64,000 nt of DNA from Desulfotomaculum copahuensis (GTDB lineage Bacteria; Bacillota; Desulfotomaculia; Desulfotomaculales; Desulfovirgulaceae): positions 1-64,000 of the forward strand of contig NZ_LYVF01000174.1 of NCBI RefSeq assembly GCF_001655685.1. The letters run 5' to 3'. Of this stretch, positions 56,703 through 64,000 are shown one piece after another (the stretch's first letter is position 1; every line of letters starts with the position of its first letter). The notes beneath the pieces are model-generated. The model saw only the letters and a program-made list of their open reading frames with translations, did not search any database and had not been told where the DNA came from. The position numbers and the translations under genes are program-made.

Positions 56703-57326
56703 TCAGCGCGTCCCCGGACGCATGGCCCGGTTCAGCATCAGGCCGCAGGCCAGCCCCAGGGCGCCCATGATCAGCCAGATCCCGGCTGAAAGAGAGCGCG
56801 CCAGCACCAATAATGTTTCCCCGATGGCCCAGAACAACCAGACAACCCGGCCGGCGACGGCCGCCCACCCCTGCAACATCCCGGCCGCCTCACCGGTACC
56901 GGTATGGATAAAACCGCCGGGCGCAAAACTGTGCCAGAGATCATCCAATATCCGGAACAGAACACCAATTGCCTTCGGCAGCGCCGGCACGGGCGCGCCG
57001 GCCCACAACCAACCCAGGAAGCCCGCGGCCAGGGCCAGGAGCAGGCAAAGCGCCAGCCCCAGAGCGCCGGCCGGCCTGTAACCGGGATACACGGAGGGCG
57101 GCGCGCTTTCCTCCAACTTCGCCATGATACCGGCGGTCAGGGCGGGAGCGGGCTCTTCCTCCGGCAGGTCGAGGAGGGCAAAAAGGCTTTGCCAGCGGGC
57201 CAGTTCCCGGCGGCAGGCCGGGCAGGAGCCCAGGTGCCGGGCCATTTCCCCGGCCGTGCGTGCCGGCAGTTCGCCGTCCAGATATTCCGGGATTAGCTCC
57301 CGCCAGTAATCACAGTGCTTGTTCAT
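56703..57326 (-). CDS. Zinc-finger anti-sigma factor
   Basis: A 207-residue protein. The N-terminal ZAS domain has CDYWRELIPEYLDGEL and HLGSCPACRRELARW (HxxxCxxC), which binds and blocks an ECF sigma factor. Two or more membrane helices follow (GALGLALCLLLALAAGFLGW and a later pair near residues 165-200). The ATG at 57326 overlaps the sigma stop by four bases (ATGA); the longer frame to 57551 lies within the sigma gene. It presumably releases the sigma factor on an envelope signal. Confidence 0.9.
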   Translation of the reverse strand: MNKHCDYWRELIPEYLDGELPARTAGEMARHLGSCPACRRELARWQSLFALLDLPEEEPAPALTAGIMAKLEESAPPSVYPGYRPAGALGLALCLLLALAAGFLGWLWAGAPVPALPKAIGVLFRILDDLWHSFAPGGFIHTGTGEAAGMLQGWAAVAGRVVWLFWAIGETLLVLARSLSAGIWLIMGALGLACGLMLNRAMRPGTR

Positions 57327-57907
57327 CCATTGCCCTCCTCTCCTGCCAGCCACGGGGCCAGTTCTTTTTGCAACATCAGCCGGCCCCGGCGCAGCCTGGT
57401 TTTGACTGTGTTGAGCGGCAGACCCAAACTGCGGGCAATCTCCTCGTAACTCATATTTTGAAAATGGCGCAGGGTGACGGTCACCCGGTAGTCCCAGGGC
57501 AGGGCCGCCACCGCCCGCTGGACGGCCTGCCGCTTCTCCTTTGCGGCCCAAATCTTTTCCGGGCTGTACCGGTCGTCGGGCACATCCGGGAGGGAGCCGT
57601 CCCCGTCATCGCCCGGAAACGGCCCCGGTTCCCGCTGACGCCGGCGCCAGCAGTCCCGGGCCAGGTTGACGGCGATAGCGCAGATCCAGGGGGAAAATGC
57701 AGCGCCGGTGTGAAAGCGGGATAGATTCCGGTAGGCGCGGATAAAAGCCTCCTGTGTCACATCCCGGGCTTCCTCCCGGTCCTGAAGCAGCCGTAAGGCA
57801 ACAGTAAAAACCTTTTGCTGATAACGCGTCACCAGTCCGGCAAAGGCTTCCCGGTCGCCCTGCCGGCTCAACCCAATCAATTGTGCATCCGGCCGGTCCA
57901 AAACCAT
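57323..57907 (-). CDS. ECF RNA polymerase sigma factor
   Basis: A 194-residue sigma-70 family ECF factor. Region 2 is seen in FAGLVTRYQQKVFTVALRLL and DREEARDVTQEAFIRAYRNL; region 4 in LPWDYRVTVTLRHFQNMSYE and EIARSLGLPLNTVKTRLRRG. The linker is Gly/Pro/Asp-rich. It heads a three-gene operon with its anti-sigma and the polymer-forming protein, and probably autoregulates. The ATG at 57907 follows AAGGGAGAG closely. Confidence 0.93.
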   Translation of the reverse strand: MVLDRPDAQLIGLSRQGDREAFAGLVTRYQQKVFTVALRLLQDREEARDVTQEAFIRAYRNLSRFHTGAAFSPWICAIAVNLARDCWRRRQREPGPFPGDDGDGSLPDVPDDRYSPEKIWAAKEKRQAVQRAVAALPWDYRVTVTLRHFQNMSYEEIARSLGLPLNTVKTRLRRGRLMLQKELAPWLAGEEGNG

Positions 57908-58024
57908 CTCTCCCTTGCCCTTCTAAACGGTAATACGTCTGCCACACACTTAATGTTTCACCGGCGGATAAAAAAGCGATCCACCCGGGAAAAATCCAAA
58001 TAGTAAAAATATTTCCTCTATCAA

Positions 58025-58053
58025 TTGACAGCATATTAACTTAGTAGTATTAT
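58025..58053 (+). promoter_or_regulatory. Vegetative promoter of the DUF302 gene
   Basis: TTGACA (58025-58030), a 17-base spacer and TATTAT (58048-58053), 27 bases before the DUF302 start, in an AT-rich stretch. Confidence 0.75.
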
Positions 58054-58079
58054 TGAATAAAATTTAACGGGAGGTGCTG

Positions 58080-58469
58080 ATGATGTTGTTTCATTACACT
58101 GTAGACGCGGACAAGGATTTTGAAACGGCGGTGGCCGACCTGGAAAAGGCGCTGGCCGCACGCAAGTTCGGCGTTTTATGGAAGCTGGACGTTAAGGACA
58201 AGCTGGCTGAAAAGGGAGTTGATTTCGCCGGAAACTTCAAGATCCTGGAGGTTTGCAACCCGGTCAAAGCCAAAGAGGCGCTGGAGGGCAATATGCAGGT
58301 GGGCTATTTTCTGCCCTGTAAAATGGTGGTCTTTGAGGAAAAAGGCCGGATAAAAATGGGCACCGTGCTGCCGACGGCCATCATGGGCCTGCTGGAAGAG
58401 GGCGTACCGGCAGGCCTGCCGCAGGAAGTGGAAAAAGTACTGATTGAGGCCATTGACGCAGCCAGGTAG
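58080..58469 (+). CDS. DUF302-family protein
   Basis: A 129-residue protein of DUF302, a small alpha/beta domain found in bacteria and archaea. Typical stretches are FGVLWKLDVKDKLAEKGVDF, FKILEVCNPVKAKEALEGN and VGYFLPCKMVVFEEKGRIKM. The two Cys lie in EVCNP and LPCKM. The function is unknown, though members often occur near sulfur and redox genes. GGGAGG lies five bases before ATG 58080; ATG 58083 is also possible. A strong promoter and terminator make it a single-gene unit. Confidence 0.87.
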   Translation: MMLFHYTVDADKDFETAVADLEKALAARKFGVLWKLDVKDKLAEKGVDFAGNFKILEVCNPVKAKEALEGNMQVGYFLPCKMVVFEEKGRIKMGTVLPTAIMGLLEEGVPAGLPQEVEKVLIEAIDAAR

Positions 58470-58490
58470 GGAAATTACAACCGGCCGGGG

Positions 58491-58513
58491 GCGGGGGAAA
58501 GCCCCCGTTTTTT
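58491..58513 (+). terminator. Intrinsic terminator of the DUF302 gene
   Basis: CGGGGG and CCCCCG form the stem around AAAG, followed by TTTTTTATG. Confidence 0.85.
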
Positions 58514-58636
58514 ATGCCCCGCCCGTCTTTCGGTCCGCTAATGGATTACTTCAACCGCAAATGAAGGTTTTACCATAAAAAAAGCGAATACTAAAACAGG
58601 AATCGATAAAAACTTTTCAAGAAAAGGGGGACGTAC

Positions 58637-58993
58637 ATGGCCAGCTTTTTATTTGTTTTGAGCCGCGGGCTGGAAGACCCCGCCCGGGCCACGCGCACTT
58701 TTCAATTCGCCAAAGTGGCCAAAGACAAGGGGCACGATGTAAACATTTTTCTGGTCGATGACGGCGTATATTACGCCGTAATGGGCATGGCCGACAACGT
58801 AAGGTCGTCCACCGGCGATGAAGCCAAAACCTATCTGGACTTCCTGCAGGAAAAAGAAGTTCCCTTCTACGTCTGAATACCCTGTGCCCGTACCCGTCAG
58901 GTTGACGAGGACAGCTTCATCAAGGGAGCCCGGCTGGCCGGAGCGGATAAGCTAATCGATCTGGCCGCCGAATCAAAAGTATTCACATTTTAA
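58637..58993 (+). CDS. DsrE-family selenoprotein (UGA at codon 80)
   Basis: The plain frame stops at TGA 58874-58876 after 79 residues of a DsrE/DsrF-like domain (FLFVLSRGLEDPARATRTFQ, GHDVNIFLVDDGVYYAVMGM). Reading through gives Sec80 in VPFYV-Sec-IPCARTRQVDED and continues SFIKGARLAGADKLIDLAAE to TAA at 58991-58993, giving 118 residues. In DsrE-like relatives this position is the active Cys of a CxPC motif before the ED-x-x-x-x-GAxxAG helix, so Sec replaces Cys exactly. A perfect CGTCA-GGT-TGACG hairpin starts 18 bases after the UGA, matching the spacing and GGU loop of bacterial SECIS elements. Sulfur or selenium transfer is the likely role. AAAAGGGGG precedes the ATG. Confidence 0.88.
58895..58907 (+). 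other. Candidate SECIS hairpin of the DsrE-like gene
   Basis: CGTCA-GGT-TGACG, with a CC/GG extension after one mismatch, located 18 bases downstream of the UGA. The GGU apical loop resembles the classical E. coli fdhF SECIS loop recognised by SelB. Confidence 0.6.
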
Positions 58994-59006
58994 CCGGCAG
59001 GAAACG

Positions 59007-59043
59007 TAAAGAGAGCGGGACCGGACAGCGGTACCGCTCTTTC
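59007..59043 (+). terminator. Probable terminator of the DsrE-like gene
   Basis: An AAAGAG-AGCGG arm can pair with CCGCTCTTT across one bulged base, followed by CTTGC. It lies shortly after the TAA at 58993, which supports readthrough of the internal UGA. Confidence 0.5.
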
Positions 59044-59074
59044 TTGCTTAAACTCCCACCCCAACCGGCACCGG

Positions 59075-59095
59075 CCGGACACGGGGACGGTTCCG
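59075..59095. repeat. 21-bp direct repeat, copy 1 (flanking the azoreductase gene)
   Basis: Contains GGACACGGGGACGGTTCCG, identical over 21 bases to the copy at 59871-59891. The core GGGGACGGTT also occurs on the minus strand at 41075-41066. It resembles short dispersed repeats of REP type. No transposase is nearby. Confidence 0.7.
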
Positions 59096-59184
59096 CCGCC
59101 TTTAACGGACGTGCCCGGAGCGAAAACAGCCGGCAAAACCATTACGCCCCCTCCGGCCGGCAAATCTTCAGGCCGGCGGGTGAG

Positions 59185-59820
59185 CTAAAATTCCCGCGCC
59201 GCCAACCCGGCCTTTTCCACAGCCGCATCCAGCATGGCCTGCGCGTTCTGAGGCATGTACTCATGCCCCTCGCAAATCACTGAAACAATATCCGTTACAC
59301 CGAGAAAAGAAAGAACGGCTCTCAGATAACGGTCCCCGAAATCCATTTCGGACATGGGCGGTTGGGTGTAAAAGCCGCCCCGGGCATGGATATGGACGGC
59401 CTTTTTGCCCTTGACCAGGCCGGCAGGTCCGTTCTCAGTATAATAAAATGTTTTGCCGGCGACCATAATGGTATCGATATAGGCCTTGAACAGGGGCGGC
59501 AGGCCCAGATTCCACAGAGGGGTGACAAATACATACTTGTCGGCGGCCAGGAACTGGTCGGTAAAGTTGTTCACCGCACTCACCCTGGCCTGCTCCACCG
59601 GTGTCAGGTCAGTGAAAGGCATCTGGCGGGCCAGTTTCTCCCAGGCGCGGAGCAGCTCTTCATCCACCAGTGGAATTTTATCACGGTAACAATCCACTGA
59701 AATAATTTTGTCCTCCGGATGGGTTTCCCGGTACACTTTCATGAATTCCCGGGCCATGGTCAAGCTTTTGGACTCTTCCACCGGCCGTGGATTGGCCTGC
59801 ACATAAAGCAAAGTGGACAT
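59185..59820 (-). CDS. FMN-dependent NADH azoreductase (flavodoxin-fold)
   Basis: A 211-residue AcpD/AzoR-type oxidoreductase that uses FMN and NAD(P)H to reduce quinones or azo compounds. The phosphate-binding start is LLYVQANPRPVEESKSLTMA, and the flavin-contact stretches are VTPLWNLGLPPLFKAYIDTI and HIHARGGFYTQPPMSEMDFG. ATG 59820 follows AAAGGG; the longer frame to 59940 crosses the repeat copy and is rejected. The gene stands alone, with a 21-bp direct repeat on each side. Confidence 0.92.
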   Translation of the reverse strand: MSTLLYVQANPRPVEESKSLTMAREFMKVYRETHPEDKIISVDCYRDKIPLVDEELLRAWEKLARQMPFTDLTPVEQARVSAVNNFTDQFLAADKYVFVTPLWNLGLPPLFKAYIDTIMVAGKTFYYTENGPAGLVKGKKAVHIHARGGFYTQPPMSEMDFGDRYLRAVLSFLGVTDIVSVICEGHEYMPQNAQAMLDAAVEKAGLAAREF

Positions 59821-59870
59821 TATAGCCATCCCTTTCTTAAAAAATATTCCCTCCGGGAAATTCCTGCGCC

Positions 59871-59891
59871 CCGGACACGGGGACGGTTCCG
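59871..59891. repeat. 21-bp direct repeat, copy 2 (flanking the azoreductase gene)
   Basis: Second exact copy of the repeat at 59075-59095, in the same orientation, 796 bases away. The azoreductase gene lies wholly between the copies. Confidence 0.7.
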
Positions 59892-60050
59892 TTGTCTTCT
59901 TCCCGGCCCTTTCCAGACAAGTTATTATATATTTTACCATTTACCATCGTCATAAACAATACCAGCCATAAACACCAGTGCTGACGCACCAGGATTTGTT
60001 ATACCATACTCGCTCAAGGACTTGGACCTGTGCCAGGCATTATGGCTTTT

Positions 60051-60950
60051 TTACAGCTGGATATCATAAACCACCTGCAAATTTTCCACCCGCATTCCCT
60101 TGATCAAGCCGCTGCTGGTACCGAAGATATACCCTCCGCCGGGGGAAGCGACGTCAATCAGTGCCTGCACCGTATTACGCAATTCCGGCCGGCTGCGGGG
60201 CAGGATTAACTCTTCCGGATCCAGGTTGCCCCACAGGCACAGGCGATCGCCGTACTGCCGCTTGATCCGGCCGATATCCATGCCGGCCGCCGCTTCGATG
60301 CACTGCAGTCCGTGGAAGCCGGCACCCGCTATGTCCGCCAGCAGTTCATCCAGATTGCCGTCGGAGTGAAAGAAAACCGGCACCCTCAGCTCTGTCAACC
60401 CGGCCGCCTGGCGGGCCAGGGAAGGGAAAAAATGCCGGCGCAGGACGGCCGGGTGGACCACCGGACCACGCCGGTAGGCGATGTCGTCGGCAATAAGCAC
60501 CCCCATGGCCCCCGCTCCGGCGGCGCGCTCCGCCAGTTCCAGGTTGAACCTTTCCACCGCCCGGATCAGGTCTGTAAGCTCCGGTGATTCGCGTGCCACG
60601 GTACTGAAAAAATGTTCGTAGCCCCACAATCTGGCCCCCCAGCCGAAGGCCCCGTCCAGCATGACAAACACAAAGAGATCGCTTTCCCGCACCCAGCGGT
60701 CCAGATCGGGCCAGGCCGCTTCCGCCACGGCAGGCATGCCGCCGCCGGCCGTTTCAACAGGAAAAACCGGGGACAGGCAGATAATATCCAGCCCCAGGCG
60801 CCGGGCAAATTCCCGCCGCTCCGCAAAACCCACTATGGCACACCCCAAAACGGAACGCACCAAGGCGTCGTCGATGCATATTTCGCCCCGGGGCGGCCGG
60901 TCGGGCACCCGGTGCCCGATGGCCAGGGCCACCCTTTCTCTCGCCTTCAT
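60051..60950 (-). CDS. UroD-fold corrinoid methyltransferase-like protein
   Basis: A 299-residue protein with the uroporphyrinogen decarboxylase fold, the family of MtaA/MtbA methylcobamide:CoM methyltransferases and related demethylases. Features are MKARERVALAIGHRVPDRPP, RRGPVVHPAVLRRHFFPSLA and LWGNLDPEELILPRSRPELR. The zinc motif of MtaA (HxC) is not present: the equivalent strand reads VFFHSDGN, so it is not a simple MtaA. AGGAG precedes the ATG. It is last in a corrinoid cluster with a RACE-type activator, a corrinoid protein and a regulator, and probably moves a methyl group to or from the corrinoid. Confidence 0.8.
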   Translation of the reverse strand: MKARERVALAIGHRVPDRPPRGEICIDDALVRSVLGCAIVGFAERREFARRLGLDIICLSPVFPVETAGGGMPAVAEAAWPDLDRWVRESDLFVFVMLDGAFGWGARLWGYEHFFSTVARESPELTDLIRAVERFNLELAERAAGAGAMGVLIADDIAYRRGPVVHPAVLRRHFFPSLARQAAGLTELRVPVFFHSDGNLDELLADIAGAGFHGLQCIEAAAGMDIGRIKRQYGDRLCLWGNLDPEELILPRSRPELRNTVQALIDVASPGGGYIFGTSSGLIKGMRVENLQVVYDIQL

Positions 60951-61031
60951 GACCAGATCTCCTCAATTGTAGTGGTACGTCCCGGCAAACAGGCCGCCAA
61001 GCCATGGTTTCCGGCCCCGGAAACCCATTCT

Positions 61032-62894
61032 TTATCTTGTCACCGGCGGGGGAAATCTCAACTCCGCCATGAAAGTGTCGCCGAAACCGGGCACCGCGGT
61101 CAGTTCCAGGTATTTGACCCGGCGGGCGACATCTTCCGCCCGCCGGCGTTCCGGCATGGAAAGCAGGGCCAGCCGGGCGCCGGTGCCGGCGGCGTTGCCC
61201 ACCTGTCGGAAGCGCTCCGGGGGCAGCGCGGGGAACATGCCGATGGCCAGGGCGCTGGCCAGCTGCAGGTGGGTGCCGAAAGCGCCGGCCACCACCACCT
61301 GCTCGATATCCTCTTCCTTCAGGCCGGCCTCCCGGAGCAGGATTTTCGTCCCGCCGGCGATGGCCGCCTTGGCCAGTTGAATTTCACCGATGTCCTTCTG
61401 GGTGAGCACCAGGTCGTGTCCGGCGCCGCTTTGTTCCGCCGGCACCAGCAGGTATTCGGCGATTTTCTTTTCACCGGCCAAACGCACCCGGGGATGGCTG
61501 CGGTCCAAACGGCCGTTGTCATTGATCACACCTTCCCGGTACAGTTCAGCCACGGCGTCCAGCACGCCGGAACCGCAAATGCCCAACGGAGGCTGTCCGC
61601 CGATGGTCTCGAAATGCACCCGCCCGCCCCCGTCAGACAGACGCACCAGGCTGATGGCGCCGTCCACCGCCCGCATGCCCTGCTGGATTTGAGCGCCTTC
61701 AAAGGCCGGGCCGGAGGCGCAGGAGCAGGAGAGCATTTCCCCGCCCCGGGCGAGTACAATTTCCGTATTGGTACCGATATCCAACCCCAGGGTGACTGCT
61801 TTTGCTTCATCAATGCGGCTGCCCAGGATCATGGCCACGTGATCGCCGCCGACAAAACCGGCCACCGGCGGCATCAGGTAGGCCACCGCCCCCGGCGCCA
61901 TGTCCAGTCCCAGTTCCCGTGCCTTCACTTCCACCGGCACTGCGGCTGCCGGCACATAGGGCGCCCTGGCCAACTGGCTTACAGGCAGACCCAGCAGCAG
62001 GTGGTGCATGGCCGTATTGCCCACGATCACGGCCTCTTCCACCGTTTGTAAAAAAACACCGGCCTTTCCGGCCAGATCGTGCAACAGGCGGTTGAGCCCG
62101 TCTGTGATCACCCGTGTCATACGGCGATAGTTTTCCCTGCTTTCCAGGGCATAGGCCAGCCGGCTCATCACATCTTCACCATAGGCAATCTGGGGGTTCA
62201 TGATCCCTTCCGCGGCCAGCAAGGCCCCGCTTGCCAAATCGATTAGAAAACCGGCCACCTTGGTGGTGCCCAGATCCACCGCCAGCCCCAGCGGTTTGGG
62301 CGCCGGCACGGACCAGAAGATATTGCCCGCTTCCCGCCCGCGCACAGTGACCGTTGCCGCGCCGCCGGCGGCCAGCACCGGTTCGCAGCGCAACAGTTCC
62401 AGATCCACACGCACTTCCGGCAACCCGTAATCCGCCATCAGCGCCCGTTCCACCTGCTGCCATACTGGCTGTGGGAAATTGATGTTGGTGGGCTGCAATT
62501 TAATGACAAATCGTTTCACGGCCGGCTCCGGCACCACGGCCACATCTTCGCCGGCCACCTGCAGTTCCTGCCGGCCGGTGAGGCTTTCCGGCGGGATCTC
62601 CACCTTGACCGGCCCCTGCACCGCCGCCTGGCAGGCCAGGCGGTAGCCGGCGGCCAGCTCTTCTTCCCTCAGCAGTCTTTTTTCCGCCTCCGTCAGGGGC
62701 GATAAATTTCCTTCCGCCACCCGCACCCGGCAGCGGCCGCACAGTCCCTTGCCACCGCAGGGGGCGACCACGCCGCCGCCGGAGAAGAGATCCATCCCCC
62801 GGGCCGCCTCCAGAATGGTCTGCCCCGCCGGCACCCGCACCCGCCGGCCAACGGGTTCAAAGTCAACCGTGCTATAGGCCCGGTCAATCTCCAC
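61032..62894 (-). CDS. Corrinoid activation protein (RACE family), 2Fe-2S plus ASKHA ATPase
   Basis: A 620-residue reductive activator of corrinoid-dependent methyltransferases. The N-terminal ferredoxin domain holds C46, C52, C55 and C88 (APCGGKGLCGRCRVRV and RLACQ). A linker and ASKHA actin-like ATPase follow, with PLGLAVDLGTTKVAGFLIDL, the conserved IMNPQIAYGEDVMSRL, GNTAMHHLLLGL and VVAGAFGTHLQ. It uses ATP and an electron donor to reduce Co(II) corrinoid back to Co(I). GTG 62894 has GGAGGCGATGGC upstream. It lies between the corrinoid protein and the UroD-like gene, all codirectional. Confidence 0.94.
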   Translation of the reverse strand: MEIDRAYSTVDFEPVGRRVRVPAGQTILEAARGMDLFSGGGVVAPCGGKGLCGRCRVRVAEGNLSPLTEAEKRLLREEELAAGYRLACQAAVQGPVKVEIPPESLTGRQELQVAGEDVAVVPEPAVKRFVIKLQPTNINFPQPVWQQVERALMADYGLPEVRVDLELLRCEPVLAAGGAATVTVRGREAGNIFWSVPAPKPLGLAVDLGTTKVAGFLIDLASGALLAAEGIMNPQIAYGEDVMSRLAYALESRENYRRMTRVITDGLNRLLHDLAGKAGVFLQTVEEAVIVGNTAMHHLLLGLPVSQLARAPYVPAAAVPVEVKARELGLDMAPGAVAYLMPPVAGFVGGDHVAMILGSRIDEAKAVTLGLDIGTNTEIVLARGGEMLSCSCASGPAFEGAQIQQGMRAVDGAISLVRLSDGGGRVHFETIGGQPPLGICGSGVLDAVAELYREGVINDNGRLDRSHPRVRLAGEKKIAEYLLVPAEQSGAGHDLVLTQKDIGEIQLAKAAIAGGTKILLREAGLKEEDIEQVVVAGAFGTHLQLASALAIGMFPALPPERFRQVGNAAGTGARLALLSMPERRRAEDVARRVKYLELTAVPGFGDTFMAELRFPPPVTR

Positions 62895-62984
62895 GCGCCA
62901 TCGCCTCCAATGTTTCCTGGTTTGTTTCCTGGCAGATCTGGGCCCATATAACCGGGCAAAGATTCCACGATTTACTCAACGGGT

Positions 62985-63617
62985 TTATACCCCGTTCCAT
63001 TGCAGACACAATTCCACGCCCCGGCGGGCATCGGTCACCCATTCATCCGCCCCGGCATATTGTTTTACCCGTTCATTGACCAGGCCGCCGATCAACACCC
63101 GTATCCGCCGGTCCTGATCAACCAGCCGCGCCAGACGCACCGTGCGCTGCATCGCCTCAAAGCAGGAGGTAAGCAGGCTGGACAGGCAGAGGATTTTTGC
63201 CCCGGTTTTGTCCAGCCAGTAAATGAATTTGTCCGGCGGCACATTCACTCCCAGATCGTAGACCTGAAAACCGTGGCAACGCAAAAGGGAAATGGTGATG
63301 TTCTTGCCGATGTCGTGAATATCCCCTTCCACTGTGCCGAACACAATCTTTCCCGCCGCGGGGGGCTTTTCCCCGCTCATCAGCACCGGATTCAGAATTT
63401 GCATGATTTCCTGAAAAATTTCCGCGGACAACACCAGATCCCCCAGGAAGTATTCTCCCCGGGAATAGCGTTCCCCCACCGCGGCCAGACCGCTTTTGCA
63501 CTCCTCCACAATATCCAGCGGCGGCGCACCGGCCAGCATCCGTTCCTGAACTAGTTCCAGAGCCAGGTTTTCATTTAACTCGCTAAGGGCCGAAACCAGT
63601 GACGGCAAATCAATCAC
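62985..63617 (-). CDS. Corrinoid (B12-binding) methyl-carrier protein
   Basis: A 210-residue MtaC/MtbC-like corrinoid protein. Residues 1-85 form the helical cap domain; the B12 domain begins KIVFGTVEGDIHDIGKNITI with the cobalt-ligand motif D99-x-H101-x-x-G104 and continues DLGVNVPPDKFIYW, LCLSSLLTSC and IRVLIGGLVNERV. It carries methyl groups between a substrate-specific methyltransferase and an acceptor. The start overlaps the end of the regulator gene. The substrate-specific MtxB partner is not in the window and may lie beyond its right edge. Confidence 0.93.
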   Translation of the reverse strand: MIDLPSLVSALSELNENLALELVQERMLAGAPPLDIVEECKSGLAAVGERYSRGEYFLGDLVLSAEIFQEIMQILNPVLMSGEKPPAAGKIVFGTVEGDIHDIGKNITISLLRCHGFQVYDLGVNVPPDKFIYWLDKTGAKILCLSSLLTSCFEAMQRTVRLARLVDQDRRIRVLIGGLVNERVKQYAGADEWVTDARRGVELCLQWNGV

Positions 63618-64000
63618 CCCCGGTTAAAGGACGTACTTCCGAAACCAGTTCGTACCGGTCGCCGCGGTAGACAAAGAAGCCCCACCCCACCGGGCTGTCG
63701 TCGGCGGCGAAAAGAAACTGCTCCACACACAATACCGGCGACCCGGACGGCACCTGCAACAGGGCGGCGTCGCCGTCCGCCGCCGTCCCCGCCCGCAGCA
63801 CCATCCGGCTGCGTACGGGCAGCACCTCGTTATGCAGGGCAATCACTTCCGAAAAGGCACGGTATTGCAGTTCATTTTCCAGCACCGGCCGTCCCCGGTT
63901 ATAGCGCATATACTTGCGTTCCAAAGCAATGGGCACATTGCCGGCCAGCAGCAGCCGGCACAGGTGCAACACCCGCCCGCCTTCCGCCAGGGCCAACCGG
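63610..64000 (-). CDS. GntR-family regulator, UTRA domain (partial)
   Basis: The C-terminal 130 residues of a GntR/HutC-type regulator run off the right end of the window. The UTRA ligand-binding domain is seen in YMRYNRGRPVLENELQYRAF, DAALLQVPSGSPVLCVEQFL and VYRGDRYELVSEVRPL. The N-terminal winged helix lies outside. Its end overlaps the start of the corrinoid protein gene, so it probably controls this methyl-transfer cluster in response to the methylated substrate. Confidence 0.82.
   Translation of the reverse strand, partial: RLALAEGGRVLHLCRLLLAGNVPIALERKYMRYNRGRPVLENELQYRAFSEVIALHNEVLPVRSRMVLRAGTAADGDAALLQVPSGSPVLCVEQFLFAADDSPVGWGFFVYRGDRYELVSEVRPLTGGD

Overview
The window suggests a moderately GC-rich, anaerobic, endospore-forming Gram-positive bacterium, probably a Clostridia lineage close to Desulfotomaculum, Pelotomaculum or Moorella. 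This is inference. It rests on a GerAB-type germinant receptor gene, a short hybrid-cluster protein, an anaerobic benzimidazole (bza) operon under a cobalamin riboswitch, corrinoid methyl-transfer genes, several selenocysteine (Sec) genes, and strong Gram-positive ribosome binding sites with many GTG and TTG starts. No rRNA, tRNA, CRISPR array, transposase or phage gene was seen.

Layout. 0.7-5.0 kb (+): a four-gene sugar activation and glycosyl transfer operon. 5.3-8.1 kb (+): two MFS exporters, the first preceded by a fossil duplication of its own coding sequence. 8.3-16.8 kb (-): a MarR, ABC exporter, RND adaptor and RND pump block, plus a DHA2-type MFS exporter. 17-21.3 kb (-): an OsmC protein, two PadR regulators, one full and one 5'-truncated chromate transporter, and a small His/Cys-rich protein. 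21.5-24.8 kb: a selenium neighbourhood with selD (itself a UGA/Sec gene), a small UGA-containing gene, a divergent LysR regulator and a frameshifted Sec thioredoxin-like gene. 24.9-28.8 kb (+): an arsenic module (thioredoxin-like fusion, ACR3, ArsR), then a TauE-type exporter flanked by a decayed and an intact FmdE gene. 28.9-38.5 kb: XRE and metallo-beta-lactamase proteins, a DUF815 AAA+ ATPase, a CBS protein, hydroxylamine reductase, a LytTR regulator with a CstA-type carrier, and GerAB interrupted by one in-frame TGA.

38.6-45.6 kb (-): cobalamin riboswitch, terminator, bzaA, bzaB and bzaC, then a second structured leader, a DUF2284 protein and bzaD. This set should build a benzimidazole lower ligand for a cobamide. 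45.9-50.8 kb: two methyl-accepting-type receptors and an AmmeMemoRadiSam pair in which the Memo and AMMECR1 domains are fused. 51-58 kb (-): a LysE-type exporter, a bactofilin, an M23 peptidase, and an ECF sigma, anti-sigma and double polymer-forming membrane protein operon. 58-59 kb (+): a DUF302 protein and a DsrE-like selenoprotein. 59.2-64 kb (-): an azoreductase flanked by 21-bp direct repeats, then corrinoid methyl-transfer genes (GntR/UTRA regulator, corrinoid protein, RACE-type activator, UroD-like methyltransferase). The corrinoid genes are consumers of the cobamide that the bza genes help to make.

Two themes recur. First, UGA codons that ordinary ORF calling treats as stops are in frame in three intact genes and one frameshifted gene, each followed by a short hairpin. 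Second, several conserved proteins (ChrA, LysE, the BzaC-like methyltransferase, DUF815) carry 85-120 residue Gly/Pro/Ala-rich inserts absent from a normal family member.
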